Shown here piece after piece: positions 16,524 through 25,915 of a stretch of 64,000 nucleotides of DNA; the stretch's first letter is position 1; each line of letters opens with the position of its first letter. Location: assembly GCA_000244995.1 (NCBI GenBank), contig CM001438.1:5250096-5314095 (forward strand), written 5' to 3'. Origin of the DNA: Burkholderiales bacterium JOSHI_001. GTDB lineage: Bacteria; Pseudomonadota; Gammaproteobacteria; Burkholderiales; Burkholderiaceae_C. Below the pieces are notes generated by a model that did no database searches, was not told the origin of the DNA, and worked only from the letters and a program-made list of their open reading frames with translations. The position numbers and the translations under genes are program-made.

Positions 16524-18527
16524 CTATTCGAGTCTGAGCAACTCGCCGCCTTCGGCCACCTGATCCCCCACCGCGTACAGCAGTTCGGCCACCACGCCTT
16601 CGCGCGGCGCGGTGAGCGTGTGCTCCATCTTCATGGCTTCCATCACCGCCACCGCCTGGCCCTTGACCACGCGCTCGCCGGCCGCCGCCAGGTAGGCCAC
16701 CACCTTGCCCGGCATGGGCGCGGCCAGGCGCCCTTCGGCCGCGGCGTCGCCGGCATGGGCCAGCTTGTCCACTTCCTGCACCTGGGCGCTGCCCTCGGGC
16801 GCAAAGAGCGTGACGCGTTCGCCCTGCACGTACACCTGCAGGCGCAGGCGGCGCGGGCCCAGCGTGACGTCGTGGTCGTCGGCGCCGAGTGAGCGGGCGC
16901 TGAAGGGCCAGGTCTGCTCGCCGATCTTCAGCAGTTGCGCCCCGTCGTGCAGGCGCTGCAGCGCCACCGCGTGGTGCTCACCCGCATGCGCGATGTCGAA
17001 CCAGCGGCTTTGCACGCCGTGCAGGCGCCAACCGTCGCGCCGCGACCAGGGGTCGGCCCCTTCGGTGGCGTTTTCCGCCGCCACCGCATGCGCCACGACG
17101 CCGGCCGCGGCCACCTCCACCGGCAGCGGCGGCTGGTCAAACAACGCGGCGCGCTCACGTTCGATCAAGGCGGTGTCCAGGTCGGCGGTCGCAAACGCGG
17201 TGCTTTGCACCACGCGGCGCAGGAAGGCCACGTTGGTGTGCAGGCCCACGATGTGGGTGGCGGCCAGCGCGTCGGCCAGCCGGGCCAGGGCCTGCTCGCG
17301 CGTGTCGCCCCAGACGATGAGCTTGCCGATCATGCTGTCGTAAAACGGGCTGATGGCGTCGCCCTCGCGCACACCGGCGTCGATGCGCACGAAAGGCGCG
17401 GCGTTGGCACGCTGGAAGGCCACCGCGCCGGCCGGCGTGCGGTACACGTCCAGCCGGCCGGTGGCGGGCAGGAAGCCGGCGTCGGGGTTTTCGGCGCACA
17501 GCCGGGCTTCGATAGCGTGGCCGTGGATGCGCAATTCGTCCTGCGCCTTGGGCAGCGGCTCGCCCGCGGCCACGCGCAGTTGCCATTCCACCAGGTCCAG
17601 CCCGGTGATGGCCTCGGTGACCGGGTGCTCCACCTGCAGCCGGGTGTTCATTTCCATGAAGTAGAAGCTCAGGTCGCCGTCGGCGGTGGGCTCGGCGATG
17701 AACTCCACCGTGCCCGCGCCCACGTAGCCCACGGCCTGGGCCGCGGCCACCGCGGCGGCACCCATCTCGGCGCGGCGCGCGGCGCTGATGCCCGGCGCGG
17801 GCGCTTCTTCCAGCACCTTCTGGTGGCGGCGCTGCACCGAACAGTCGCGCTCGAACAGGTGCACGCAGCGGCCGTGGCCATCGGCGAAGACCTGGATCTC
17901 GATGTGGCGAGGGCGCGTGACATAGCGTTCCACCAGCACATGCGCATCACCGAAGCTGGCCTGGGCTTCGCGCTGGCAGCCGGCCAAGGCAGCGGCGAAG
18001 TCTTCCGGCCGGTCCACGCGCCGCATGCCCTTGCCGCCACCGCCGGCGCTGGCCTTGATCAGCACCGGGTAGCCGATGCGCGCGGCTTCTTTCGCCAGGA
18101 AGGCCGGCTCGTTGTTGTCGCCGTGGTAGCCGGGCACCAGGGGCACGCCGGCTTTTTCCATCAGGGCCTTGGCGGCGCTCTTGCTGCCCATGGCCGCGAT
18201 GGCGCTGGCCGGTGGGCCGATGAACACCAGGCCGGCTTGGGCGCAGGCGGTGGCGAAGTCTTCGTTTTCCGACAGGAAGCCGTAGCCGGGGTGGATGGCC
18301 TGGGCGCCGGTCGCCTTCGCCGCATCGATGATGCGCTGCCACTGCAGGTAACTGTCCTTCGGGCTGCTGCCGCCGATGGGCACCGCTTGGTCACAGGCGG
18401 CCACGTGGGCGGCGTTGGCGTCGGCCTCGGAATACACCGCCACGCTGCGCACGCCCAGGCGGCGCGCGGTGGCGGCCACGCGGCAGGCGATCTCCCCGCG
18501 GTTGGCGATCAGTATCTTCTTGAACAT
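16524..18527 (-). CDS. liuD: Methylcrotonoyl-CoA carboxylase biotin-containing (alpha) subunit
   Basis: This 667-residue subunit carboxylates its own biotin with bicarbonate and ATP, for transfer to 3-methylcrotonyl-CoA by the beta subunit. The biotin carboxylase domain starts FKKILIANRGEIACRV, has the ATP glycine loop KASAGGGGKGMR and the active-site EMNTRLQVEHPVTE. The C-terminal biotinyl domain carries EAMKMEHTL with the biotinylated K633. I start at ATG 18527, where the conserved fold begins; the longer open frame overlaps DUF4126. Context with liuA/B/C and HMG-CoA lyase settles the substrate against acetyl- or propionyl-CoA. Confidence 0.97.
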   Translation of the reverse strand: MFKKILIANRGEIACRVAATARRLGVRSVAVYSEADANAAHVAACDQAVPIGGSSPKDSYLQWQRIIDAAKATGAQAIHPGYGFLSENEDFATACAQAGLVFIGPPASAIAAMGSKSAAKALMEKAGVPLVPGYHGDNNEPAFLAKEAARIGYPVLIKASAGGGGKGMRRVDRPEDFAAALAGCQREAQASFGDAHVLVERYVTRPRHIEIQVFADGHGRCVHLFERDCSVQRRHQKVLEEAPAPGISAARRAEMGAAAVAAAQAVGYVGAGTVEFIAEPTADGDLSFYFMEMNTRLQVEHPVTEAITGLDLVEWQLRVAAGEPLPKAQDELRIHGHAIEARLCAENPDAGFLPATGRLDVYRTPAGAVAFQRANAAPFVRIDAGVREGDAISPFYDSMIGKLIVWGDTREQALARLADALAATHIVGLHTNVAFLRRVVQSTAFATADLDTALIERERAALFDQPPLPVEVAAAGVVAHAVAAENATEGADPWSRRDGWRLHGVQSRWFDIAHAGEHHAVALQRLHDGAQLLKIGEQTWPFSARSLGADDHDVTLGPRRLRLQVYVQGERVTLFAPEGSAQVQEVDKLAHAGDAAAEGRLAAPMPGKVVAYLAAAGERVVKGQAVAVMEAMKMEHTLTAPREGVVAELLYAVGDQVAEGGELLRLE

Positions 18528-19153
18528 CAGGTCGTCCTTGCGCTTGTCGGCGCGATCCAGCCCAGCACCTTGCGCAGCAGCGCGCGCAGGAACTTGAACA
18601 GCACGATGGTGACGGCCACCATCAGCACCAGCGCCACGGCCAGCGCGATGAAGAACCACACCGGGTGTTCCCAGCTCAGCCACAGCATGGCCGGCACCGC
18701 CGCGTCACCGGCCAGCGACAGCGCGATGTTGGAAAAGGGCTCGGGCGAGGTGTTCACCGCCGCCCGCGTGGTGGCCTTGGCCACGTGCGAGGTGGCGGCC
18801 AGGGTGCCGCCCATCAGGGCGGCCACCGTGGCCCAGGTGGCCTGGTCGCCGCCAAACACCCCCGCCGCCAGTGCGGCGCCGGCGGGAATGCGCACCAGGG
18901 TGTGCAGGGTGTCCCACACCGAATCCAGGCCCGGGATCTTGTCGGCGAAGAACTCCACCGCCAGCATCAGGCCCGACGCCCCCATCACGATGGGGTTCTG
19001 CAGCAACTTCAGGCCGTCGGGCAGCGGCACCCAGCCCATGAAACCCGCCAAGCCGGTGAGGAACACCACGGCGTACAGGCGCAAGCCACTGGCCCAGCCC
19101 AGCGCAGCGGCCACCGCCATCAACTGCGTGGTGTCGAAGTTCAGGTGTTCCAC
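18527..19153 (-). CDS. DUF4126 membrane protein
   Basis: A 208-residue protein with about five hydrophobic helices. The DUF4126 pattern is clear: AAALGWASGLRLYAVVFLTGLAGF, FADKIPGLDSVWDTLHTLVRIPAGA and ATSHVAKATTRAAVNTSPEPFSN. The function of the family is unknown. It is inserted between the methylglutaconyl-CoA hydratase gene (13-base overlap) and liuD (one-base overlap), so it is made together with the leucine enzymes. Transport or membrane association of the pathway is conceivable but unsupported. Confidence 0.92.
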   Translation of the reverse strand: MEHLNFDTTQLMAVAAALGWASGLRLYAVVFLTGLAGFMGWVPLPDGLKLLQNPIVMGASGLMLAVEFFADKIPGLDSVWDTLHTLVRIPAGAALAAGVFGGDQATWATVAALMGGTLAATSHVAKATTRAAVNTSPEPFSNIALSLAGDAAVPAMLWLSWEHPVWFFIALAVALVLMVAVTIVLFKFLRALLRKVLGWIAPTSARTT

Positions 19154-19926
19154 GAGGGGCTCCGTTTCTGCAGGAAGGACGCCACGCCCTCCTTGCCTTC
19201 TGCGCTGGCGCGGATGTCGGCGATGCGGCGGGCGGTGTCATCACGCAAGGACACGCTGATCGGTTGACCCCCCAGGTCCTGCACCAGGCGCTTGCAGGCC
19301 TTCACCGCCATCGGGCCGTTGGCCACCAGGGCGGCGACGATCTCGTCCACCTTCGCATCCAGCGCCTCGGCCGCCACGCACTCGTGCACGAAGCCGATGC
19401 GGTGGGCTTCAGGCGCCGACATTCTTTCCGCGGTGAGGAACCAGCGCCGCGCGGCCTGCTCGCTCATGGCCTTCAGCACATAGGGGCCGATGGTGGCGGG
19501 CAGCAGGCCCAGCTTGGCTTCGCTCAAACAGAAGTTCACGCCGTCGGCGGCCACCAGCACGTCGCACACCGCGGCCAGGCCCACGCCGCCGGCATAACAG
19601 TCGCCGTGGATGCGGCCCAGCACCGGCAGCGGGCAGCTGTACACCGTCCACAGCATGTCGGCCAGCTTCTGGGCGTCGGCGCGGTTCTCGTCCCACGAGT
19701 AGCCGGCCATGGCGCGCATCCAGTTCAGGTCGGCCCCGGCGCAGAAGGCCTTGCCGTGGCCGCCCAGCACGACGGCGCGCAGCGACGCGTCGGCGCCCAG
19801 TTCGGTGAAGGCCTGGGTCAGCTCGGCGATGACATGGTCGTTGAAGGCATTGCGCACGTCCGGCCGGTTCAGCATGACGCGCGCCACGGGGCCGTGGCGC
19901 TGGATGTCCAGGGTGCTGTCGCTCAC
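19141..19926 (-). CDS. liuC: Methylglutaconyl-CoA hydratase (enoyl-CoA hydratase family)
   Basis: This 261-residue crotonase-fold enzyme is expected to hydrate 3-methylglutaconyl-CoA to HMG-CoA. The CoA-pocket motif AFCAGADLNWM and the oxyanion segment GDCYAGGVGLAAVCDVLVAA are typical, and the acidic residue in SEAKLGLLPATIGPYVL corresponds to one catalytic glutamate. Enoyl-CoA hydratases are hard to separate by sequence alone, and the assignment rests on lying between liuB and liuD. It overlaps the alpha/beta hydrolase stop by four bases and DUF4126 by 13. Confidence 0.93.
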   Translation of the reverse strand: MSDSTLDIQRHGPVARVMLNRPDVRNAFNDHVIAELTQAFTELGADASLRAVVLGGHGKAFCAGADLNWMRAMAGYSWDENRADAQKLADMLWTVYSCPLPVLGRIHGDCYAGGVGLAAVCDVLVAADGVNFCLSEAKLGLLPATIGPYVLKAMSEQAARRWFLTAERMSAPEAHRIGFVHECVAAEALDAKVDEIVAALVANGPMAVKACKRLVQDLGGQPISVSLRDDTARRIADIRASAEGKEGVASFLQKRSPSWNT

Positions 19927-20792
19927 GGGGCCTCCTTCAGGGCGAAGCCCTGCTGGTTCAGGAATTCCACCACCAAGGGCCGCCAGACAGCCGGCGCGGC
20001 GGTGAACAGCGAATGGCCATCTTCACCGTTGGGTGGGAACTGCATGAAGCGGCCGTTGCCGCCGGCCTTCTGGAAGGCGTCGAACCATTCGCGCGGGTGC
20101 TTCGGCCCCATGAACAGGTCGTTCTCGGTGTAGACCCACAGCGTGGGCAGTTTCGCGGTCTTGCCGTAGGTGGCGAACATCTGCTCCAGGCGCGCCGGTG
20201 AACAGGGCCGGCCCGGCTGCGTCTTGGGGTTGCCGCCACCGCCACCCGCGAAGTTGATGCCCGCCAGCACGCCGGCCGGCGGGTCGGCCAGGAGGGTGAT
20301 GGTGGTGGCACCGCCGAAGCTCTGGCCCACCACCACGCTGCGGTCGGGCAGCACATCGGGCCGCTTCAGCATGAAGGCCAGCGCCTGGCGCACCTGCTGC
20401 GCGGCCGCGGCGTAGGCCGGCGGGTAGGCCTTGCGGTCGCAGGCGCCGGTGTCTTCCAGGTCCGGCCCGGCGGACACGCCGTAGCCCACGCGCGTGGGCA
20501 GGGCGACCGTGAAGCCGTTCTTCGCGAACCAGCGTGAATTGTCGGTGTAGCGCGCGCGGCCGAAATTGGCGCGGTCCACCGCCTCGGCCGCGCGACCGTG
20601 GTTCAGCAGCAGCAGGGGCCGCGGCGCGGGCGTCTGGTCGTCGAAGAAAACCGTCAGCTTGATGGCCTGCTCGGTCACCTTGCCATAGCCGTCGATCACC
20701 GCCACCGGCAGGTCGAACTGCTCTTCCACCAGCTTGGCCTGTGCAACGGCTGACAACAGCGCGGCACCCAGCAGGGTCCATGCAAGACGCAT
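19923..20792 (-). CDS. Exported alpha/beta hydrolase (dienelactone hydrolase-like)
   Basis: A 289-residue protein with a signal peptide (MRLAWTLLGAALLSAVAQA) and an alpha/beta-hydrolase domain. LLLLNHGR supplies the oxyanion region, GQSFGG is the nucleophile elbow, and ENDLFMGP and DGHSLF give the likely acid and histidine. Substrates of such periplasmic hydrolases range from esters to dienelactones and are not predictable. It sits 18 bases after liuB and overlaps liuC by four bases, so it is cotranscribed with cytoplasmic enzymes whose substrates it cannot meet. That makes its role in leucine breakdown doubtful. Confidence 0.88.
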   Translation of the reverse strand: MRLAWTLLGAALLSAVAQAKLVEEQFDLPVAVIDGYGKVTEQAIKLTVFFDDQTPAPRPLLLLNHGRAAEAVDRANFGRARYTDNSRWFAKNGFTVALPTRVGYGVSAGPDLEDTGACDRKAYPPAYAAAAQQVRQALAFMLKRPDVLPDRSVVVGQSFGGATTITLLADPPAGVLAGINFAGGGGGNPKTQPGRPCSPARLEQMFATYGKTAKLPTLWVYTENDLFMGPKHPREWFDAFQKAGGNGRFMQFPPNGEDGHSLFTAAPAVWRPLVVEFLNQQGFALKEAP

Positions 20793-20810
20793 CGGATGAC
20801 TCCTTGAGCC

Positions 20811-22433
20811 TTACATCCGGAACACGCCGAAGCGCGTGTCCGGGATCGGCGCGTTCAAACTGGCCGACAAGCCCAGTGCCAGCACGCGGCGGGTGTCCAT
20901 GGGGTCGATGACGCCATCGTCCCACAGGCGGGCGCTGGCGTAGTAGGGGTGGCCCTGGCGTTCGTACTGGTCGCGCAGCGGCGCCTTGAAGGCGGCTTCT
21001 TCTTCCGCACTCCATTGCCCGCCCTTGGCTTCGATGCCGTCGCGCCGCACCGTGGCCAGCACGCTGGCGGCCTGCTCGCCGCCCATCACGCTGATGCGCG
21101 CGTTCGGCCACATCCACAGGAAGCGCGGGCTGTAGGCACGGCCGCACATGCCGTAGTTGCCGGCGCCGAAGCTGCCGCCGATGATGACCGTGAACTTGGG
21201 CACCGCCGCGCAGGCCACCGCCGTCACCATCTTGGCGCCGGCGCGTGCGATGCCTTCGTTTTCCACCTTGCGCCCGACCATGAAGCCGGTGATGTTCTGC
21301 AGGAACACCAGGGGCACCTTGCGCTGGCAGCACAGCTCGATGAAGTGCGCGCCCTTGTTGGCAGATTCGGCAAACAGGATGCCGTTGTTGGCCACGATGC
21401 CCACCGGCATGCCTTCGATGTGCGCGAAGCCGCAGACCAGGGTGGCGCCGTAGCGGGGCTTGAATTCGTGGAACTCGCTGGCGTCCACCACGCGGGCGAT
21501 GATTTCGCGCACGTCGAAGGGCTTGCGGGAATCGGTGGGGATGACGGCGTGCAACTCGGCCGGGTCGAACTTCGGCGCGCGCGCAGTCTGCAGTTGCAGC
21601 GGCTGGGGCTTGGGCCGGTTCAGCGCCGCCACCGCCTGGCGCGCCAGGGCCAGCGCATGCAGGTCGTTCTCGGCCAGGTGGTCGGCCACGCCCGACAGGC
21701 GCGTGTGCACGTCGCCGCCGCCCAGGTCTTCCGCCGTCACCACTTCACCGGTGGCGGCCTTCACCAGCGGCGGGCCGCCCAGGAAAATGGTGCCCTGGTT
21801 CTTGACGATGATGGTTTCGTCGCTCATGGCCGGCACGTAGGCGCCGCCCGCGGTGCAGCTGCCCATCACCACCGCGATCTGGGCGATGCCGGCGGCACTC
21901 ATGTTGGCCTGGTTGAAGAAGATGCGGCCGAAATGGTCGCGGTCGGGGAAGACCTCGTCCTGGTTGGGCAGGTTGGCGCCGCCGGAGTCCACCAGGTAGA
22001 TGCAGGGCAGGTGGTTCTGCGCCGCGATCTCCTGCGCGCGCAGGTGCTTCTTCACCGTCAGCGGGTAGTAGGTGCCGCCCTTGACCGTGGCGTCGTTGCA
22101 GACGATGACGCACTCGATGCCGGCCACGCGGCCGATGCCGGCGATGAGGCCCGCGGCGGGCGCCGAGTCGCTGCCGTCCTTGTCCTTGTAGACCTCCATC
22201 GCGGCCAGCGGTGCGATTTCCAGGAAGGGCGTGTCCGGGTCCAGCAGCCGCTCCACCCGCTCGCGCGGCAACAGCTTGCCGCGCGCCAGGTGCTTGGCCC
22301 GTGCGCCTTCGTCACCCCCCAGCGCAATGCGCGCCAGCTTGGCGTTCAGGTCGTCCACCAGCGCGCGCATGGCGGCGGCGCTGGCCTGGGCGTCCGCGCT
22401 GCGGGGGTTGAGTTTGCTTTGCAACGCAGGCAT
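20811..22433 (-). CDS. liuB: Methylcrotonoyl-CoA carboxylase beta (carboxyltransferase) subunit
   Basis: This 540-residue subunit transfers carboxylate from biotin to 3-methylcrotonyl-CoA. The product has the family start [42 protein letters not shown], the acyl-CoA pocket [19 protein letters not shown], and the second domain with [20 protein letters not shown] and [18 protein letters not shown]. It starts at ATG 22433, overlapping the liuA stop by one base; the longer open frame is inside liuA. It pairs with the alpha subunit encoded four genes later. Confidence 0.97.
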   Translation of the reverse strand: MPALQSKLNPRSADAQASAAAMRALVDDLNAKLARIALGGDEGARAKHLARGKLLPRERVERLLDPDTPFLEIAPLAAMEVYKDKDGSDSAPAAGLIAGIGRVAGIECVIVCNDATVKGGTYYPLTVKKHLRAQEIAAQNHLPCIYLVDSGGANLPNQDEVFPDRDHFGRIFFNQANMSAAGIAQIAVVMGSCTAGGAYVPAMSDETIIVKNQGTIFLGGPPLVKAATGEVVTAEDLGGGDVHTRLSGVADHLAENDLHALALARQAVAALNRPKPQPLQLQTARAPKFDPAELHAVIPTDSRKPFDVREIIARVVDASEFHEFKPRYGATLVCGFAHIEGMPVGIVANNGILFAESANKGAHFIELCCQRKVPLVFLQNITGFMVGRKVENEGIARAGAKMVTAVACAAVPKFTVIIGGSFGAGNYGMCGRAYSPRFLWMWPNARISVMGGEQAASVLATVRRDGIEAKGGQWSAEEEAAFKAPLRDQYERQGHPYYASARLWDDGVIDPMDTRRVLALGLSASLNAPIPDTRFGVFRM

Positions 22434-23605
22434 CAGCAGGTCTCCGAGAACAACTCGCGGCCGATCAGCATGCGGCGGATTTCGCTGGTGCCGGCGCCAA
22501 TCTCGTACAGCTTGGCGTCGCGCCACAGGCGACCCACCGGGTAGTCGTTCGTGTAGCCCACGCCGCCCAGGGCCTGGATGGCTTCGCCCGCCATCCAGGT
22601 GGCCTTCTCGGCGGTGTAGAGGATGACGCCGGCCGCGTCCTTGCGCAGCGTGCGGGCATGGTCGCCGCGGTCGCAGGCCTGTGCCACCGCGTAGGCATAG
22701 GCGCGGCAGGCCTGGAAGGTGGAGTACATGTCGGCCAGCTTGCCCTGCATGAGCTGGAATTCACCGATGGCCTGGCCGAACTGCTGGCGTTCGTGCAGGT
22801 AGGGCACCACCGCATCCAGGCACGCCGCCATGATGCCCAGCGGCCCGCCGGACAGCACCACGCGTTCATAGTCCAGCCCGCTCATCAGCACCTTGGCGCC
22901 GTTGCCTTCGCCGCCCAGGATGTTCTCTTCGGGCACCTCGCAGTTCTCGAAGAACAGCGGGAAGGTGTTGCTGCCGCGCATGCCCAGCTTGTCCAGGTGG
23001 CTGCCATGGGAAAAGCCCTTGAAGCCCTTCTCGATGATGAAGGCCGTCATGCCGCGCGCGCCCATGTTCGGCTCGGTCTTGGCATAGACCACCAGGGTGT
23101 CGGCGTCGCCGCCGTTGGTGATCCACATCTTGCTGCCGTTCAGCACATAGCGGTCGCCCTTCTTCTCGGCCTTGAGCTTCATGCTCACCACGTCGGAACC
23201 GGCGTTGGGCTCGCTCATGGCCAGGGCGCCCACATGTTCACCGCTCACCAGCTTGGGCAGGTACTTCTTCTTCTGGGCTTCGGTGCCATTGCGGTGGATC
23301 TGGTTCACGCACAGGTTGCTGTGCGCCCCGTAGGACAGGCCCACCGACGCGCTGGCGCGGCTGATTTCCTCCATCGCCACCATGTGCGCCACATAACCCA
23401 TGGGCGTGCCGCCGTATTCCTCGGCCACGGTCAGGCCCAGCACGCCCAGGTGGCCGAATTCGCGCCACAGGTCGGCGGGGAATTCGTTCGCGCGGTCGAT
23501 GTCGGCGGCGCGCGGTGCGATCTGCTCCTGCGCGAAGCTGCGCACGGCGTCGCGCAGCGCAGCGACGTCGTCGCCCAGGGGAAAGCTGAAGGTGGACTCG
23601 AACAT
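22433..23605 (-). CDS. liuA: Isovaleryl-CoA dehydrogenase
   Basis: First gene of the leucine operon: an FAD acyl-CoA dehydrogenase turning isovaleryl-CoA into 3-methylcrotonyl-CoA and passing electrons to ETF. The 390-residue product carries [14 protein letters not shown] and [17 protein letters not shown] (FAD region). The glutamate in [15 protein letters not shown] is at the position of the IVD-type catalytic base on helix G. The C-terminus is [33 protein letters not shown]. The ATG at 23605 has a GGAGA ribosome-binding site. A palindromic operator lies 30-44 bases upstream. Confidence 0.97.
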   Translation of the reverse strand: MFESTFSFPLGDDVAALRDAVRSFAQEQIAPRAADIDRANEFPADLWREFGHLGVLGLTVAEEYGGTPMGYVAHMVAMEEISRASASVGLSYGAHSNLCVNQIHRNGTEAQKKKYLPKLVSGEHVGALAMSEPNAGSDVVSMKLKAEKKGDRYVLNGSKMWITNGGDADTLVVYAKTEPNMGARGMTAFIIEKGFKGFSHGSHLDKLGMRGSNTFPLFFENCEVPEENILGGEGNGAKVLMSGLDYERVVLSGGPLGIMAACLDAVVPYLHERQQFGQAIGEFQLMQGKLADMYSTFQACRAYAYAVAQACDRGDHARTLRKDAAGVILYTAEKATWMAGEAIQALGGVGYTNDYPVGRLWRDAKLYEIGAGTSEIRRMLIGRELFSETC

Positions 23606-23634
23606 GGGTGTCTCCGGGCGCTGCCGCGCCAAAG

Positions 23635-23649
23635 TTGAGCGTTGCTCAA
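23635..23649. promoter_or_regulatory. Operator O1, 15-bp palindrome ahead of liuA
   Basis: TTGAGCGTTGCTCAA is an inverted repeat with six-base arms (TTGAGC/GCTCAA). It lies about 10-24 bases downstream of the inferred liuA transcription start and shares the TTGAG/CTCAA arms with a second copy next to the TetR start codon. It is the likely binding site of the divergent TetR repressor. Confidence 0.75.
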
Positions 23650-23665
23650 TTCATTCTGGTCTGGA

Positions 23666-23694
23666 AGATTATCAGCGGCCAGCTTGCCTGGCAA
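23666..23694 (-). promoter_or_regulatory. Sigma-70-like promoter of the liu operon
   Basis: On the minus strand TTGCCA (23694-23689) is followed after 17 bases by TAATCT (23671-23666), placing the transcription start near 23659 and operator O1 just downstream. The -35 overlaps the small palindrome TTGCCTGGCAA (23684-23694), whose other arm can serve as -35 for the divergent TetR gene. Confidence 0.6.
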
Positions 23695-23701
23695 GACATT
23701 G

Positions 23702-23716
23702 TTGAGTCATACTCAA
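23702..23716. promoter_or_regulatory. Operator O2, 15-bp palindrome at the TetR start
   Basis: TTGAGTCATACTCAA, with five-base arms, ends three bases before the TetR ATG and is 67 bp centre-to-centre from O1. It covers the plausible TetR -10 (CATACT, 23708-23713), so binding would repress the regulator's own gene. Confidence 0.75.
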
Positions 23717-23719
23717 TTC

Positions 23720-24490
23720 ATGCCCGTCAGCACCCATCGCCCACGCCAGCCCAGCCCGCGCCGCCGCGCCCCGGCCGCCCCCCCGCCGCGGCGCGCGCCG
23801 GCCAGCGCCAAGTCGGCCCAGCGCGTGGCCGACATCGTGCGCGTGGGGCGCGAGGTGCTGTCCGAGAAGGGTTATGAACGCGCCACCACCACCGAGATCG
23901 CCGCCCGCCTGGGCGTCAGCGAAGCCACGGTGTTCACCTATTTCCGCGGCAAGCGCGAGCTGTGCGCGCGCGTGGTCGCCGACTGGTACGACGAGATCAT
24001 CGCGGCCATTGAAGCCGGCCTGCCGCGGAACCAGCCCGTGCGCGAGCAACTGGCCTTCATCGTCCACACCCACCTGCGCCTGTTCCTGACCCACGGCATG
24101 GGCCTGTGTGCGCTGGTGCTGTCCGAAGGCCGGGCCAAGGGCCAGGACCTGGGCGAAACCCTGCTGCCGCTGCAGCGCCGCTACACCGCGCCGCTGATGG
24201 ACCTGTTGGCGCGCGGCCAGGCCAGCGGCGAGGTGCGCACGGACATGCCGCTGCGCCTGCTGCGCCCGCTGGTGTTCGGGCCGATGGAACACATCCTGTG
24301 GGAAGCGGTGGCCACCGGCCGGCCGATCGACATCGACAGCACGGCCGCAGCCTTGTCCCAGTTGCTGTGGGCGGCCCTGGCGCCACCGCAGGCCGAGCTG
24401 GCGGCGCTGCAACGCTTCCACCAGCAGGTGCTGCAGGCCGCGGCGCAGGTGGGCGCGCCCAGCCACGCACAGCCCGGTGGGGCCGCTTGA
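23720..24490 (+). CDS. TetR-family regulator, probable repressor of the liu operon
   Basis: A 256-residue TetR-type regulator. After a basic Pro/Ala-rich extension (about 1-35) comes the helix-turn-helix RVGREVLSEKGYERATTTEIAARLGVSEATVFTYFRGKRELC. The C-terminal ligand domain is variable. TetR proteins repress as dimers and release DNA on ligand binding. Divergent orientation to liuA and two matching palindromes make the liu operon the likely target. It may correspond to the TetR-type LiuQ proposed for betaproteobacteria by comparative genomics, though I recall that from literature and could not check it. The ATG at 23720 lies where the promoter predicts the transcription start, so the message may be leaderless. 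Confidence 0.9.
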   Translation: MPVSTHRPRQPSPRRRAPAAPPPRRAPASAKSAQRVADIVRVGREVLSEKGYERATTTEIAARLGVSEATVFTYFRGKRELCARVVADWYDEIIAAIEAGLPRNQPVREQLAFIVHTHLRLFLTHGMGLCALVLSEGRAKGQDLGETLLPLQRRYTAPLMDLLARGQASGEVRTDMPLRLLRPLVFGPMEHILWEAVATGRPIDIDSTAAALSQLLWAALAPPQAELAALQRFHQQVLQAAAQVGAPSHAQPGGAA

Positions 24491-24543
24491 GGCCCTGCGC
24501 CACAGGGCGTAACAGTGTCAGCGCCTTGGCGGGGTGCTGGTGT

Positions 24544-25791
24544 ATGGTGCCGCTCATGCGTGGTCTGAGCTTCATCCGCCAGGGGCTGGGCGCCATCAGC
24601 TTGGGCCTGCTGTGGGGCTGTGCCAGCGCGCCGCCCGGCAACCTTTCCGCCCCGCCTGTGGTGGACGCGCGACCGCAGGCCCCGCCCGCCCCGGGGCCGA
24701 CCGGCCCCGCCGCGCCGCCGCAAGCCGAACTGCCGCGCCCCGCGCCCTCCACCACGCCCGCCCCCACCGAGCGCGAACTGCTGCAACGCCCCGACCCCGA
24801 ACCGCGCGTGGAGCCGGTGCGCCCGGGCGGGCCGAACAAGCCCTATGAAGTCAGCGGCGAAAGCTTCCAGCCCCAACTGGGCGACATGAAGGTGCAGGAG
24901 AAGGGCCTGGCGTCCTGGTACGGCCGCCCCTTCCATGGCCGCAAGACGGCCAGCGGCGAGGTCTATGACATGTACGCCATGACCGCGGCGCACAAGACCC
25001 TGCCCATCCCCAGCTATGTGCGGGTGCGCAACCCGTCCAACGGGCGCGAAATCATCGTGCGCATCAACGACCGCGGCCCCTTCGTGGCCGGGCGCATCGT
25101 GGACCTGAGCTACGCCGCCGCGGTGAAGCTGGGCACCACGCGCGGCGTGGCGCCGGTGGAGCTGGAACGCATCACGCACGACGAGATCCTGGCCGGCCGC
25201 TGGCGCCGCGAAGGCGCGCCCACCGTGGTGGCCGTGGCCGCCAACGAGCGCGATCTGGCTGCCGCCAAGCCGGCCTCGCCCGCGGTCCATCCGCGCGGGT
25301 CCGCCGCCAACCGTTCGCCGCGCACCAGTGCCGCGCCCGCCACGGTGGTCCCAGCCGCCCCACCCGAAGCCGCCGTGACCGCTCCGGTGTCCATGCCGAC
25401 GGTGGACGCGCAGGCCCTGCCGCCCAGCGACGGCCCGGTGCTGGTGGCCGCCGTGCCGCTGCCGCCACCGCCCGCCGAGGCAGCCACGCCGTCCGGCCCG
25501 GCTACGCCGGCCAACACGCCGCCGTCGCGGCCCCAACCGGCCTTCACCACCGCCGCGCGCGGGTTCTGGGTGCAGTTGGGCGCCTTCACACACAGCGATG
25601 GCGCGGCCACCTTCCGCCGCCGCGTGGAGCAGCAGGCGCTGTGGCTGGCCCCGCTGCTGGCGGTGTTCAACGACGCCGGACTGCACCGCCTGCAAGCCGG
25701 CCCCTACCCCAGCCGTCACGACGCCCACAGCGCCGCCGACCGGCTGCGCCAGGCCCTGTCGCTGAGCCCCTTGGTGCTGGAACGCAAGTAG
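24544..25791 (+). CDS. rlpA: RlpA-like septal lipoprotein with SPOR domain
   Basis: RlpA proteins are outer-membrane lipoproteins that cleave glycan strands lacking stem peptides at division sites. This 415-residue product has a lipoprotein signal with lipobox LLWGC, a long Pro/Ala linker and the double-psi beta-barrel RlpA domain: GLASWYGRPFHGRKTASGE, MTAAHKTLPIPSYVRVRN and VRINDRGPFVAGRIVDLS. A second Pro-rich linker and a C-terminal SPOR domain follow (FWVQLGAF, then the LHRLQAGPYPSR repeat). ATG 24544 is preferred because GGGGTG stands seven bases before it; ATG 24556 would remove four residues. It is unrelated to the island that starts 124 bases downstream. Confidence 0.93.
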   Translation: MVPLMRGLSFIRQGLGAISLGLLWGCASAPPGNLSAPPVVDARPQAPPAPGPTGPAAPPQAELPRPAPSTTPAPTERELLQRPDPEPRVEPVRPGGPNKPYEVSGESFQPQLGDMKVQEKGLASWYGRPFHGRKTASGEVYDMYAMTAAHKTLPIPSYVRVRNPSNGREIIVRINDRGPFVAGRIVDLSYAAAVKLGTTRGVAPVELERITHDEILAGRWRREGAPTVVAVAANERDLAAAKPASPAVHPRGSAANRSPRTSAAPATVVPAAPPEAAVTAPVSMPTVDAQALPPSDGPVLVAAVPLPPPPAEAATPSGPATPANTPPSRPQPAFTTAARGFWVQLGAFTHSDGAATFRRRVEQQALWLAPLLAVFNDAGLHRLQAGPYPSRHDAHSAADRLRQALSLSPLVLERK

Positions 25792-25915
25792 GCGCCGCCT
25801 GGCTTGACCTGGGGACGCCTTTCCCACGAACTAGGTCTGAGACGACACCGGCACGAAGGCCTAGCATCGCGGCTGCCGCCATGCGGCGCCCCACCAACTG
25901 CTGCAAGGATTCGCC

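Noticed and set aside
25803-25830. TTGACC-like -35 upstream of the caspase gene
   Set aside because: No -10 at an acceptable distance (the nearest TAGGTC would need a 22-base spacer), so I do not call a promoter for the island from it.
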